Part shown: positions 14,131 through 26,790 of the stretch, piece after piece | How positions within the stretch are numbered: the stretch's first letter is position 1 | How the letters are laid out: the number at the start of each line of letters is the position of its first letter | Assembly: GCA_034190875.2 (NCBI GenBank) | Contig: CM067356.1 | Coordinates: 48,833,962-48,897,961 of the forward strand | DNA from: Urechis unicinctus | Lineage: Eukaryota; Annelida; Polychaeta; Xenopneusta; Urechidae | Direction of reading: 5' to 3' | Length of the DNA: 64,000 nucleotides | Program-made: the position numbers and the translations under genes | The notes under the pieces: generated by a model | What the model was told of the DNA's origin: nothing | Seen by the model: only the letters and a program-made list of their open reading frames with translations | The model's database searches: none

Positions 14131-17100
14131 GGAAAGTAGCATTATCTTTCATCATATTTTCGTATAATCGTTCAATCGGTAAAAGAGACTGTTCAGCCCC
14201 ATATTTGGAACAAGGTTGCCAAGCAAGCTGCTTGGCAAGCGCACCTTGGAAACCAAAAGTGTTAAGTTTTCATACTTTCAGTCGCTACGCGGCGCTGTGT
14301 TCTCAGAAAAATGATCCTTACTTCGGCTGTCGCCATTTATGTTGTCGGACATTACCCTTCCTGCTTGTCGGTCTAATGTGTGCACAATTATGCCCACAAC
14401 TGGAATGAGTGAAGCTTTTATGAAATCTACATTATGTAACTAAAGCGGACGAATACACATCGATAGCGAGGTAAATTCAGAGCGCGTTATAATTTACAGC
14501 TATTATTCGTGTGGTTCATGGCTTTAGGGAGGCACCGTTATCGCTGGAACGACATAAATGAATAAAACAGATTTCCACAGTAGATCATGAATATTTACAG
14601 TCAAATGATAATTTTAAAAACTTATCAACATAATTTCCATCATGTAAACTATGCGCCGTTTCCTGATTACATTGTTAAAATCTGGAGCAGAACCGGAAGC
14701 TTGATGAGTCGTTTGTAGCAGTAGTGATTGAAGCAAATTGATATGTTTAATAAGTTCAATGTACGATTCTCTTACCCTACATCCGCGTATTAGCCATTTC
14801 AATTGCCAGTCCGGAAATAGCAATAATGATGTGCATCTCAGGTGACTTACATTATCGAAACGAATTGAATCTCTTCTGCGAGCCAAACTATTTTATCAGC
14901 ATCTTCTGCATCCTCGCATGTACTTAACATGAGGTCAGTATTTCATAGAAGGCCTGCAACACCTCCTTCTGGTTCACGTGTGCAGGTTACAACGGAATTA
15001 TTTGACAACTGTCATCGTGATTATTACGTTGTTTAATGTGACGTCATTTATTGGTGTATGCAACGTTGACTGCTACAATTCTGCAATAGACCTGCAGTTT
15101 ATGAACTGCGGTGGCGACATACGAGTGATGTCAATTAATGCAAGTATTGCTGGATTTTGATTTTATGTTCAAGCCTCAGACGAAATATCTATCCCAACAG
15201 TACATTGTTTCACTATCGCTTGATATCATAGGAAACTCAACAGCTATAATGGGCACTTAACAACGCTTTCTGCATCGTCTGTTTTTCGCAGATAAGCAGC
15301 ATTGACACAAAAGACTAACAGTGATTGAGTTTTTTTGTTTCGTCAAATTATTTCACTCTGTGTTTAATGTTTTCATCTCCATAAAACCTGCAACAAGTCA
15401 TCCAAAGCGGCGCATACAAACTGTCAGTTCAATCCAACTACATTTTCTAGCATGTTTTTTATCTATTTATTCAAAATCAAAGCGCGAGCTTCGTTACAGA
15501 TGTAATTGTCTGGCTGTTATCTTGAAGTCATTAATTGGATATTTACTGTGCGGCTGTGATATATATTGTTGAATGTTTTACGGCAGGGACGCCTTTTGTG
15601 CCTTGATATTAGTCATTGTGTGTTTTTATGTCACATTATATTTTAGGACCTAATGGCCACTGTTCTTCACTATATCAGAATCTAAATGGAGAATTGTTCC
15701 AACCAAACCTTGGTCGTGAATTACAGCAATAACAGATGTTTTGTTGAGTATTTATTTCAAGACATTTTTCACCCACGTGGTTTGTAGGGTTTTGCGCAAG
15801 TACCAATAAAATTCATTAAAGGTGGAAATAAACACTTGAGGATTCAAATAAGACAATGTCACTTATATTGCTTTATATCATGACATTATTATAATGGGAT
15901 GCAATGAAGACTGACTGAGTTTGTTGATATCATTCAAATTAGTTCTTTTTCGGTAATGTAAGTACGTGGTGAATAACTTAAATGCGCCAATCGACAACCA
16001 AAAGAAGAATGCTCTATTGAATATACGATGTAGGAAGTTAGCAGAAACACTCTCCTATAAACAGCGCTAAGAGGTTACATCAATTAAAGAGCGCTGTCTG
16101 CGCATCAAAGTCATCCTCTTCATTTAAAAGCAACATAACACTGCGATTTTGTTGTTTTTTTTTTTTTTTCAATATCTGTTGTCGATAAAACAACAGACAT
16201 AGTCATAATTTTGAATGCATGGAAAGGACAATGACGATGAAAAACGTTATTTCATGTGGTCTTTTTGGTATAATTATGTTTCCTCCGATTCTGAGGTTAG
16301 ATGTCAGGGTTTGTTGATATTACAATGCAAAGATAAAACAGGTGATGGAATGCTTATCGGTGAGGTTTCAAATTCATTAGCCGAAAATTTCTTCAACTGA
16401 CACCTGCCACTCACACTTTCAACTTATTTGAAACGACTGTGTCCTCTTTTCTTCTACAACAACTGGAAAGAATCGATGGGAAACGGCCATATAAGCAAAG
16501 ATTTTGGTCAGTTTAGTGGTGGCATAAGAGAGGTTTAAATTCAACTTAAACACTTCCAATCACAAAAGCATTTGCAATGTCTTCCGTCGTTCTTAACTTA
16601 ATCCGAACGATAATTGATGAAGTAAAACGGTCTGCACAAAACATTTAGTAAATTCTTTTTAAACAGCCGTGATAAATACAGTTCAACTTAACCACTTACA
16701 TATATACGTTACAGTATTGTATAACTGGAATCTGACATTTAGAATACCAATTGTCTGATATTAACCAACATTGCCTAAAATCAAATAAACTGATGAGAAG
16801 GTTGATTTATTGACTTCTAGGTTGAAATTATTAGGATCGATTACAAATTTGCCAGTGATAAATCTACACCTATGTTGCTAAAGTGACGACATCGTAATGT
16901 TTGAGTTGCTGAGCATATATGTGAGTGTTGGCGACTGCGTTGCAGCGCTGTGGGATTGTTCGAGGGAACAGCATGGGGGAATAGTAGCGCTGCCATAAGG
17001 CTCATATAATGTAATCGCGTCGCGATCAGCGGCGAGTCCCGTGATTTAAATTGGCTATTGTTCGTTATGCTTGCTTCATTGCAATAAATGGTCCCGCGAT

Positions 17101-17959
17101 TTACTTCGATCCTTGGCGTCATGCATCATTACCGCTTCCTCTTCACCAGGAAAGCCTGTTTCATTTGTGGGTCTCAATACAATGCTTGTCAACGTTAGCT
17201 TGAGATATGAACGCTTCTACGCTAGTGTTATTACCTTTATGCTGACCTAAAATGTATTTGCTGGCCCTGGCGCTTTGAATATACTTGCTGATGCGGTCCT
17301 TGGTATGCGCCTGTGATTTGCCAATATGGCTAACTGTGGTATAGTTATCTGCGTCAAAACAGGAGCCATGAACTCCTACATGCGTTCAAACTTTGCAACC
17401 ACCAGTGCGTAACAAATACCGTTACATCAAATGTTAATTCATTGTAAACAATTTTCTGATTGACATCTTATTGGGTGTAAAAGGCAGGCGTTCGTGTGAC
17501 CGGGCCGTACTCACGTAAGCTCAATATCCTTATAGGCTACAGCCGCTTGAATGTCAGTGACTCATTAATGTGAGCTCACGATCATGAATGATCTTGTGAT
17601 GTTCATCTCATGAACAATATGAATTTTGACCTCAGTGGTCTAAGCTAGTTTTACAGCATCTAGCGCCTGTTATCTGTAAATATGACAGGGATGAATTGCA
17701 TTTTGTTCCTGTTTTTGTAAACGCCCAGCTCTGCTTCGTAAACGGATGACTTGCTATTATAAACCAAGTTACTCTCACCGATACCCAGTGCACTTCTGTG
17801 GTTTGATGGATACAGGCGCGTAAAACTTTATTTTGCCAGGGCAGTTTGCGGCATGGGTTACTAATCCTGACGTGATATAATGCTTCATATGATCTGTTAT
17901 ACTGGCGTGTTATGTAACTTTCCTCTTACCTCTCGACAACGTAGATGTTATGATGCGCA

Positions 17960-18110
17960 TCTCCTTTAGCTTGGTTGCTTTGGTGTCTTGAAACCAGGTG
18001 CTAGCGGCTGCAAGATCCTTTCGTGATTACAGCATAACAAACTGCAGCAGCCAAGGAAACTTGAGCAGTCATTTTCAATGGTCCTGCTTGAAGGAAACCC
18101 AAATCATGCC
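17960..18110 (+). repeat. Dispersed repeat family 1, partial copy
   Basis: TCCTTTAGCTTGGTTGCTT, then GGTGCTAGCGG and GTGATTACAGCAT, match 395-475 of copy A closely. The 61-codon plus frame across it is not conserved in other copies. Confidence 0.6.
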
Positions 18111-19799
18111 CCATTATTCAATAAAGACAGGTCATTTCCACATTCAAACAAAATTCATGCCTTGTGTTGAGTTAAATCAATAGCGAAAAGTGTTTTTTAA
18201 CTAATCGGCAAGTGGGGCACAATTTATCGGATGATGGATGCCCTGCTCGTTAATCTTGCTCCGCTTATTACGAAGTCATGGTTTATTACAATACGTCTTT
18301 TGTTTTTTGGTGGATGGTTATCTTATCGCACAGTAGTTATTTATGAATAAGAGGATGTTTCTGATTGGTCTAAAGACGAGCAAGCGCTACATATCTGTTC
18401 ATTATCCGATAGATGAGTTGATCAGTAAAAGAAATTTCTTATAATGCTGCCTTGTCTAAGAGACATTTGGCTGATTGTTTTAGTGAAGGTATGTGTGATT
18501 GTTTCCACCTGGTCGGTTTTATCGCTGTTTGTGGATATATGTGCCAAGCATATTACTTTGTGTATATAAATTTACAATTGCTGACTGCAACTTAATATGT
18601 CGAATGGGGGATCATCTCTATGGTTGCTATGCAATGACATTTTGTTTTTCAAATATATCTATTCATAAAACTTTTATAACTCAACAACAAGGTTGCACTG
18701 ACCATCATAACTCAACAAGATATTTTTTTTATACTGTTACTTAACACTTACAACGACAACGTCGGTCGTGACACGTTTAGGCGGATTGCCTGTATATCTT
18801 GAATAAAAGTCATAAGAAAACCGTACCTGATTAGAACCTAGCCATTTGCAACGGAACAGGGAGCGCTGATTGAAGCATCCGTGGCTTTATTACAGCTGCG
18901 CAGACCATTATAAACTCTTTCAATGTATCGAGTTTAATAGATAAGGAAAAGCTATTATGTGATGCTTAACAAAATAACAATCATGCAATATCGCTCCTTT
19001 AAAGGACATATATGTAATGCCACATCGATGTTTAAGGATAATGGGAGTGCTGATTATGTTAACTCATTCAATCATATATAATTCATCACACGTATAAAGA
19101 ACCTATATATACGACCTAAGCAAAGTCTCATCTCCATATTAGCCAATTCAATTAACAGCCCGGAAATCCCAATAGCGCACTGACGACAGGGATAAACTTA
19201 TGTGTACCCAACCAATCGTAAGCAATCGGACTTCAGACGTCTGCCATCTTACCTATTTTAACAGAACATTTTTTTGCATCCACATCAATTACTTCACTGT
19301 GTAGTCATGTTATATACATAGACGTATCAAACATCAAGGAACAATGTATCGATTGCTTAACAATGAAGGTTCCTGGAATGATCCTAAGAAAACTATACTT
19401 TTTGCGTAGTATTTCATACATTTATTGTTGCTTAGAAATTAACGTGATTTACAGTAATATGTTATATGCGACATCTTTATTGGATTATAGGACAGGCCGT
19501 TTGGTGTTCCGACGGCTGACAATAGCAACAAGGGTCAATACAGATATGTCCGCGTTTCGGCTTCAGCTATGTAGTTCGGCATTGCTTCACCCGTATTTCG
19601 CTCACTACATAGCATGAACTGCTGAGAGCACGTGTATTCGTGCTTGCTGCATCGCTGAGGACTGATCTGGGGGAAATGCACATGGAAAATGTCTTAAATT
19701 GCGCTGATTAATTTGATCGATACAGGGTCAGCGGCAAGGACGCTTGATTTAAATTGGCTATTGTTTACATTGACAGGAAGATGATAATCCTAAAAGATT

Positions 19800-20310
19800 C
19801 ATGCAGCTCCCTGTCACCCAAGCGATGGTGAGTTCAGTACGCCGCCATGCGGTTCGCGAGTTTCACTTCCAATTAGAAGATTACCCTCAGCACTGCTATC
19901 CGACTTGTTTTGCTTTTATTGATAAACTGTTCAATAAACTACACAAATGAACCCGTGCTATTCATACCTTTGCATCATAAAAACTCAGTAATGGCCAATT
20001 TATTTCCTGGTCATGTAATTGGATACTTTGTTTATTCGTTCACCCATTGCGTGGGTTTCATTACATCATTCAAAGCACATTAAATGAACGTCTGCCTTGA
20101 CGGCAATTTTGAACAGAGTGCAAAGTTAGAGACCCCTACCACATCGCACATAAATTTAGCCACAGTAATATAAATGGCAGCAATACAATCATTTCATTGC
20201 TAATGCAATTCACGTTTCTTCTCCAAAAGGCGATATTGTCCATGAAGCGGTTTTGTGGACAGAGGCACATATGCGATGTAATGCTGGAATGCGATATGTA
20301 GCAGTAATAC
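19800..20310 (+). repeat. Dispersed repeat family 2, copy 2
   Basis: Collinear with 13.48-14.13 kb. The best stretch is the 100-odd bases after GCCGCCATGCGGTTCGCGAG, nearly identical to copy 1. Later parts (around TACATCATTCAAAGC and GCAGTAATACTT) are much more diverged. Direct orientation, about 6.2 kb apart. Confidence 0.65.
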
Positions 20311-21371
20311 TTCACAAGAGTGTGTCTAGTTGTGTCACATTAACCTTTATCTTCCCTCACTGATCGCATAATCACACTTCCTGTTCCGGTCATGTTGGCA
20401 ACTTACAGCTGGAGGATCGCTACTTTGCCATATCTCTGGTTTCGTGTCAAATGGCCGCGTACTGTTGCTGAAGTCATGACATCAATACTAACTGTTGTCC
20501 ACGATCGAACTTTAAACAGCAAAAACCATTTCTGTCATTACCGAATCCTCGTTCAAACCTGCAGTCTAAAGCTGTCAAAACAAATATCATGTACTGCCCA
20601 GTCGACGGCCATCGTAACCATATACCACGATGAATGGCTATGAAACATTGCCCATGATCATATCATTTTATGTTTGTGACCCACAGTTTTCGTTTATCTT
20701 TATGCTATGCTTCGTATATAGAACACTACCTCATAGCCACTCACGCGGGTCACCCTCGATATCTGCCACGACACAGGTTCCACCTGTCATGTTAAAGTAA
20801 AATTCGAGTTGCGTTCACGCTGAATAGAATTCCCATATCTTACTGAAAATACTTTTTCAATTATTATTGCTATATCAGATTCACTGCCCATTTTCCCAGC
20901 AAATGCAGTCAGCAAAATATGGCTTCTACGCTGATGTTATTACCGTTTTTTAGTATTAAATGTGTAAACAGCTCTGGTGTTTGTAAAACAAAGGTTTTGT
21001 TTTCACAAAATAACGGACATCTCAAAGATTTAACACTACGCTATATCTAAACAAACGTCATCGAATCCGACTCTGTGTACATTTCGCGGTATTTGGCCAG
21101 GCAACCAGTAACATCATTGTACATCTTCCATGTCTTTGTACATCGTGTTCAAACATGTATCCTTCTTTCAATCACACTACAACCAACGGGCAAGAGAAGC
21201 TCACATAAAGTCATGTATTTCATCAGTTTTCAAATGTCAGAGTAGATGAGTTAATCACACGCATGCGCAACCTATCCATTCGTTCTTCAGGCATCGCTAT
21301 CTACACCATGAGCTCCAATGAACGTCGTCAGCGTCATCCGATACTGATGGAATGTCAGCAATAACACATGA

Positions 21372-21825
21372 TCAAAGCGAAGACACAGGATCATTAGAAA
21401 TCACGGTCCTCGTGTTGTTCGGATAAACATACTCCGTGACAAACGTCGAGTAATTCCGTGACATTGAGCGGCTGTTCCAGGAACTGTTGCTGTTGTCAGG
21501 TCGCTGAAAACGTGTAGCATTCGCTAGATGACGGCTCAACATAACAAAAACTCAGGTTCCTCCGAAGAGAATCATAACATTATGTTGTTTCCAATTGAGA
21601 TAATTATGGCTGTAATCTTGTAGCTTTATTACATAATGTATGTATCTCACCTCTCTGATACAGCGTCGGAGGCAGCACGTGGTGATTAGTGCCAGTAGCA
21701 CCGTGGTTACTCCCAGAGCCAAGCACACAACGAATAATGTGATGATGATGAGAAACACAGTTGTGTTGAATCTAATGGTGTCACATGGAGCTGCTGTTGT
21801 CTGCGCTATCCTTGATCTGTCATGC
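21372..21825 (-). CDS. C-terminal exons of a single-pass membrane protein (unidentified)
   Basis: Two minus-strand exons fit together. The first (21,825-21,651) follows a TGCTGTCAG acceptor and ends AGAGAG before GTGAGA. It encodes a short extracellular part, a strong hydrophobic segment (TTVFLIIITLFVVCLALG and on) and a CCLRRCIRE juxtamembrane stop-transfer. The second (21,503-21,372) follows TTTTCAG and continues in phase 0 with a 43-residue Ser/Asn-rich cytoplasmic tail ending NDPVSSL before TGA. The tail holds a TEYVYPN tyrosine motif that could be an SH2-binding or sorting signal. The protein therefore looks like a type I receptor or adhesion molecule. The exon enters in phase 2; I could not find a convincing upstream exon, so the ectodomain and family are unknown. 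A stretch at 22,206-22,262 has a good acceptor but the wrong phase. Confidence 0.5.
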
Positions 21826-23708
21826 CTGACAGCATACACAGGTAATTCCATATCTCAATCATTTACACTGAACAACAGGAATAATTATGTTTGCACATGC
21901 ACAAAAAAGGGGAAAACCAACCATAGACAGACACAGGCGTTATGGCGCTGCGTGCACGAACCATAGATCTGTAAGTTCACGTTGTAATTACTCGTTGTAA
22001 AACAGCCTGATAATGTCAGCAAGCAGTAGCCGATCACATGGGCCAGGATGGAATACACCACCCAAAGAGATATCTAAAGGATCAGAGCATATACCAATCA
22101 CACATTGGGCTATACGCATTTAACATAGAGAGCAGGTATGTTGATGCCAGCTACCCACTATAACAAGTAGTCATTTATAATGCTGCAGAGCAATAAACAA
22201 CTTGCCCAGGTTTCTCGAGCACTCATCGCGCTGACCAGACCCGTGACTCCTACTGTCAATGGCTGCAATTTTAAAAACAAACATACTATTATATTACATG
22301 CATGTTATACGAAATTAATGTCTTGTCACTGATTACATATAAGCAGGTTAATCGTTGTTCGACAACTCATTTGCAACGCCAAAGTATTACTTTTTAAATC
22401 TTGCAGCCAAATGAGCAATTTAGAATACAACTACAAAAGTCAAATAGATTTACGAGAATGCCTAGGCACCAGAGCCCAGGACCAGAAGGCAGTTGCAGGA
22501 CTGGGGTGTGGTGCGCGTTACTAGAAACTTCCACGCCCAGCACCAACATCACCACACCTTAAAGCGAACCAAACAAATGCGATCAATGCGCCGTTTCTGA
22601 AAATAGTACCATATCATTAAAATCATCACACATGCTTGATTTTAAACCGATGTTTGAATATATTCACCTGTACACATATGAATGGCGTTGAGAATAATTA
22701 ATGTCCAGCGAATACGTGGTCCTACGAACGTGCTGGTAAGGGGTTACCCCATCCCGTCGAGCAGCTAACCCATAACGTCTTCGGCATGGCTGCTATCTAT
22801 GCTGACAATGCGTAATCCACAATCCTACTAGCACGACGGCAAATGAACACATTTATTTCCACGTTCTGCATTGTACGTCACGCATTCAGAGGAGGGTGCA
22901 CGATGTGTGGACCGACATATCACGAGGCGATAGCGCGCCAGCTCGTTCGCTTATGGCAAGGACGGAACACGTGTAATTCACGACAATTAGGTAGCCACTT
23001 GGTCACAGATTTACCATCGGCCTTTGCCGCCGCGCCGAGGCGCTAATAAGTTGAGATAAGATTTGCCGATATGCTTATCTCTGACGTCGATGCCAAGTAG
23101 TTCCGCAAACAAGTGGCGTATTGCAGTCCTCGCTGAGTGACACTGTGGTTCGTAGCGTAGGTGATGTCGGCTTGGTGGACATCGTCACTAGGCAGGAGCC
23201 ACATCTTGTCGTACTTATTAAGTGGGTTATTAGCAAATTAAATTGACACATCGACCATATCAACTAAGTCTCCTTTGTATCTGAAATCTTGATTTTTTTC
23301 CTGAACTTCTTCCCATGTTATAACCATTGTTCCATGCCGGGAAACGGTTGTGAGTTAATGTCGCCTTTCTGAATAAGAATCTGGCCCTAGCACCGCTGCT
23401 TGCGGCCCCTATGAATGAATGCTAACCACTCCAGAAGTCCAGGTACCAGCCTGCCAGTAATAAACCACTCGCAACCCTGCATCACCTCGCATTAGTGAGG
23501 CCAGGCTGGTATCTGCTCGCTGATAGGCTGCGCTTCCATCCACACGCGCCGAATGGTTTATGCAGGAGGTGTGGTAACCTACCAGGGGGTCATCATAGCG
23601 CTCATTCTTAAAGCTGTCTGTGAGTTCATAACGCCACTCATAATTCGCAGACACAGATGGTGGTGAGTTGTGAAAATCCGAGAAAATGGTGAGTAGCTAA
23701 TAGTCTTT

Positions 23709-23830
23709 GAGATAATGGTGGGTCGCGTCGCAAATTTTCTCTGAGATAATGTTGGGTCGCGTCGCCAAATGTCTCCGAGATAATCATGGGTGGCAAATAT
23801 CTTCGAGATAATTGTTTTCAGCATGCACTA
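23709..23830. repeat. Short tandem repeat, ~34-bp unit
   Basis: GAGATAAT recurs at 23,709, 23,743, 23,777 and 23,805, each followed by a variant of GGTGGGTCGCGTCGCAAAT. The first spacings are 34 bases and the last is shorter. The copies have drifted, so the array is old. Confidence 0.65.
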
Positions 23831-25756
23831 GTCTCACCAGGAGCCGCGGCAACATCTTACAAATAACACGCATAACAGCGAGTGGGAGCGAATAACGAGA
23901 CACTGAAAATGTTAAACATCCACGTTCGTAGTATACTGGTTACTGTTTTGTTTTAGGAATATATACATGCAGCAGATTTCAATTATTTTTTTATCATTTC
24001 TAATGAGTATGGCTGCAGTGCTTGCAAGTGACTATTACTGTCGTTATATATTAGTTATTTATCAACCTTCTAAAATGTCAACAACTTCCCGGCATCCTCC
24101 CAAAAAGTATGCAACGCAAGTGGCATTATGCAAAACCTACAAGAAACAAAGATAGTGGTGGGGCACAACCTGGGTCCAGTGGGGTTACTGCATGCATCCC
24201 TCAATGGAAGTTTCAACGCAATGACATAACATTCTTCCTACTTACATCATACTAGAACAATATTAATGAGTAAAATGTGTGTCTTTTATCAGCGCCGTAT
24301 AGTATGGTATAGTAAGTAAACGCATGACGTCATGGTTTTTTGTACTCTTAATATAGAAACGTAATATGCGTGGCCAGGAGGAAGTCTATTTAGTAAATCT
24401 GCGTAGAATACAAAACCTGAACGTGTATATAGTAACTTGTTGCAGTATAGCACATATCTAGTATATTATAGTGTATTATGTGTATCATTTAAATGTATTG
24501 TATATTATAGTACAGTAAAAATTAGCATAGTATAGTCCTAGTATCGGGGATGTTCGGGTTAGATAGTATAGTAGAGTGTAGTACCCAGAGGGGCTAGGCT
24601 TGTGTATTATGGGCGGAGTATTGGGGTCTAGCTCCCATTGCATTGATCATGCGCCCTCACCCACCAGATACTTACAGCACGGCACGATCATGATTGTGGA
24701 GACATGCCAACAGGTAGTAGGAAGTCAATGCTGCTGGCCCTAGAATTGATTATACGAAACATATATGCGTCCAACGGCCATCGGCTGTGGGTATGAATAC
24801 AGGCAAGGAATCGCTTGGGGATTGAAACATTTACACTCCAGGTGTTAATACTGTTGTGCCATATTGTCAAACTATCGAAGATAAATCCGTTTGAGTAAAA
24901 TTAGCCTGATTTATGATAATGATTTAGCCATGATTAATTAATCAACTTTGGAAAAGGTATGCGCTTTCTTCGTTGGGCGCGGCCATGTTCGCGATGGAAT
25001 TTGTCCGCAAAGTTTGTTTGCTGTCTGGAATATGGTGTTCTGTATAGCTTTCGCAGGTAACTGCAAAAATTAAAATTTGAAGCGGCGAATAAGGATATTT
25101 GGGGTCGCTGAGATTCGCAAGGCCGATGCAAACGCTGGCAGGTCTCGCCGAACAGTGACAGTGAACGGGGTTTATTAAATTTCGGATTAAAATTTATTAT
25201 TTCCTTTAGGACTTACATTATCAATCATTCTGATTGTTTGATGTTTAGGAGATGTATCAGGTTATCTATATGTAGTTTATCTGGCTTGCATCCCACCTTG
25301 AAGAACATTGTAAGACTAATATGCAGGTAGTGTGGCGCTGTCACACAACTTGGCTTAAGTAAAGTCACGGTGGGTAACTTGGTACAAATGAAATTTGAAC
25401 GTATGCATGCAGTTGCAGCTTTTACAGAAAATTCTACCCCGTCGTACAAGGTTTATACAAATGTATAACGTATGATCCGTCGTACGCAGGATATTAGTTG
25501 CGGATAAATCTCAAAATGTTATGAGCAGACATGCAGTAGCAACTTTGCTCGCTTGCACGGTCGAGCCACGGGGATTTGTATTGGCCGTCCGGCCGCTTTC
25601 TTCTATGCATACATAAACCATAAAGGGATTGTATACAAGGAAGATATCGGTTAGCCGACCAATGCATATTCCCTGTAGACTGTGTGTGTGATTCTCGGGG
25701 CGTCACACAGGGGCCATTCATTGCATTTGCATTGTCAAAACGAAGCCCCCGAAAAA

Positions 25757-25870
25757 CCCGTCGTACAGATTGAAGCTGAAAAACATACCCCGTCGTACAA
25801 GTATGAGGCCCAATAAAACCCGTCGTACAAGTCGAGAGGCCGAAAAAACATACCCCGTCGCGCGGCACAT
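25757..25870. repeat. CCCGTCGTACAAG spaced repeat
   Basis: CCCGTCGTACA(A/G) occurs at about 25,757, 25,788, 25,819 and, mutated, 25,854: spacing 31, 31 and 35 bases. The intervening parts, GAGGCCGAAAAAACATAC-like, are also related. Outlying copies sit at about 25,439 and 25,477. This is a small decayed minisatellite. Confidence 0.6.
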
Positions 25871-26339
25871 GTATATTACCTCTATACACTCAAGTGCCCC
25901 CCCCCCCCCCCCGGCCTCTACACTCACCACCACCGGGACACCACACACCAGTTAGTCCTGTGCATTGATAAAGGGTCAGATTCAGAGCCCTGAACATGTT
26001 ATATCATCAGGTCCTTGCTACGTGAGTGTACAGAATAGACTATCAGCTTATTTGCTTCCTAGCCCCATGTGTAAATAAGTTGTGTGGCTGTTTTAGACAT
26101 TGTCTTTTAGATATATATGTTGTGTTTTCCTGGAAAAGATTTAGTTTCTAATTGGCCTGTTGTGTACGTTAATATCTTGCTCGTATTTCTGTTTATGTTT
26201 GGTGATGGCAAACAAGTATTCAAATGTCGCCGCCCATCCGTTTGGAAATATGTCCTGTACAAGGAGCTCTCGTCGTCACTTCCTCTTTCATTCGCCCTTT
26301 TTATTCGTTTTTCCCGCGAACCAAACGTCTTTTTCGGCT

Positions 26340-26790
26340 CAAATTGGTAAGGCAGATGATGCCCCATACTCCAGCCAACTGAACGAGATGGACTTCACTG
26401 ATTTATTGTATATTTCAGGGTTTTAAAGACGAGAAAACTTTATAGGATGGTTTTCCTCGTTTTTACCAAGGAGTTACATAACTATTTGTTATAACTCCTT
26501 GTTTTTAAGAACGCTTGGTCCGGGGCTGATTTCATAGTCGCCACCATTTTTGCCAAATTCATACCGCTCGCAAAACGAAATATCAGTCGACAACACACTG
26601 CCAGTAAACAATGCGACCGCTAGCCTTCGAAAAATGAGTAAATCCATCCTTATAATTCTCGCCATTTTTAAAACCCTGAAATATTCAATGAGTGAACTTA
26701 TAATCTCGTTCGTATGGCTAGACACCGGGGTTTACATTGGCCCGGTCGAAGATAGCTGCGGACCAATGCAAACCCCTGTGGCTGGAGTAA
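26340..26790. mobile_element. Large imperfect inverted repeat (foldback or MITE-like)
   Basis: About 95 bases at 26,368-26,462 are the inverted complement of 26,627-26,723. Shared cores are TTTTAAAACCCTGAAATAT, AATCCATCCT(A/T)ATAA and ATCTCGTTC. A smaller hairpin (AAGGAGTTA paired with TAACTCCTT) sits at 26,467-26,502. A further pair, GGGGTTTACATTGG with CCAATGCAAACCCC, lies at 26,727-26,781. Frames on both strands here (78 to 128 codons) are by-products of the symmetry. Target-site duplications were not found. Confidence 0.6.

Larger units (their letters stand above)
1..21371. other. Gene-poor repeat mosaic
   Basis: No gene is recognised here. Open frames are short, many lack an ATG, and none shows a known domain. 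Several blocks are diverged copies of one another, in both orientations; the best are listed separately. Further smaller pieces of the same families lie near 11.1, 14.65, 15.4 and 17.0 kb. The pattern suggests old, non-autonomous mobile elements accumulated in an intergenic or heterochromatic region. I cannot set the ends of the families by eye. Confidence 0.6.

Noticed and set aside
14978..15160. 60-codon frame with a hydrophobic leader
   Set aside because: It begins at GTG, lies within the repeat mosaic and has no ATG or partner exon.
22206..22262. Possible upstream exon of the membrane protein at 21.4-21.8 kb, with a GC donor
   Set aside because: The acceptor is good but the outgoing phase does not match the next exon in either open frame.
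23967..24155. 62-codon plus frame with a signal-peptide-like start after a TTTTAG acceptor
   Set aside because: The part after the putative cleavage site is basic and featureless, and no partner exon or poly(A) signal was seen. Too weak to annotate.
24934..25131. Minus frame of 65 codons, and an opposite plus exon-like stretch ending in GTAACT
   Set aside because: Both strands are open, neither has a continuing exon, and neither peptide is recognisable.
25757..25870. CRISPR-like spaced repeats
   Set aside because: Short, imperfect, related spacers, no cas genes, and the genome is eukaryotic. It is a decayed minisatellite.
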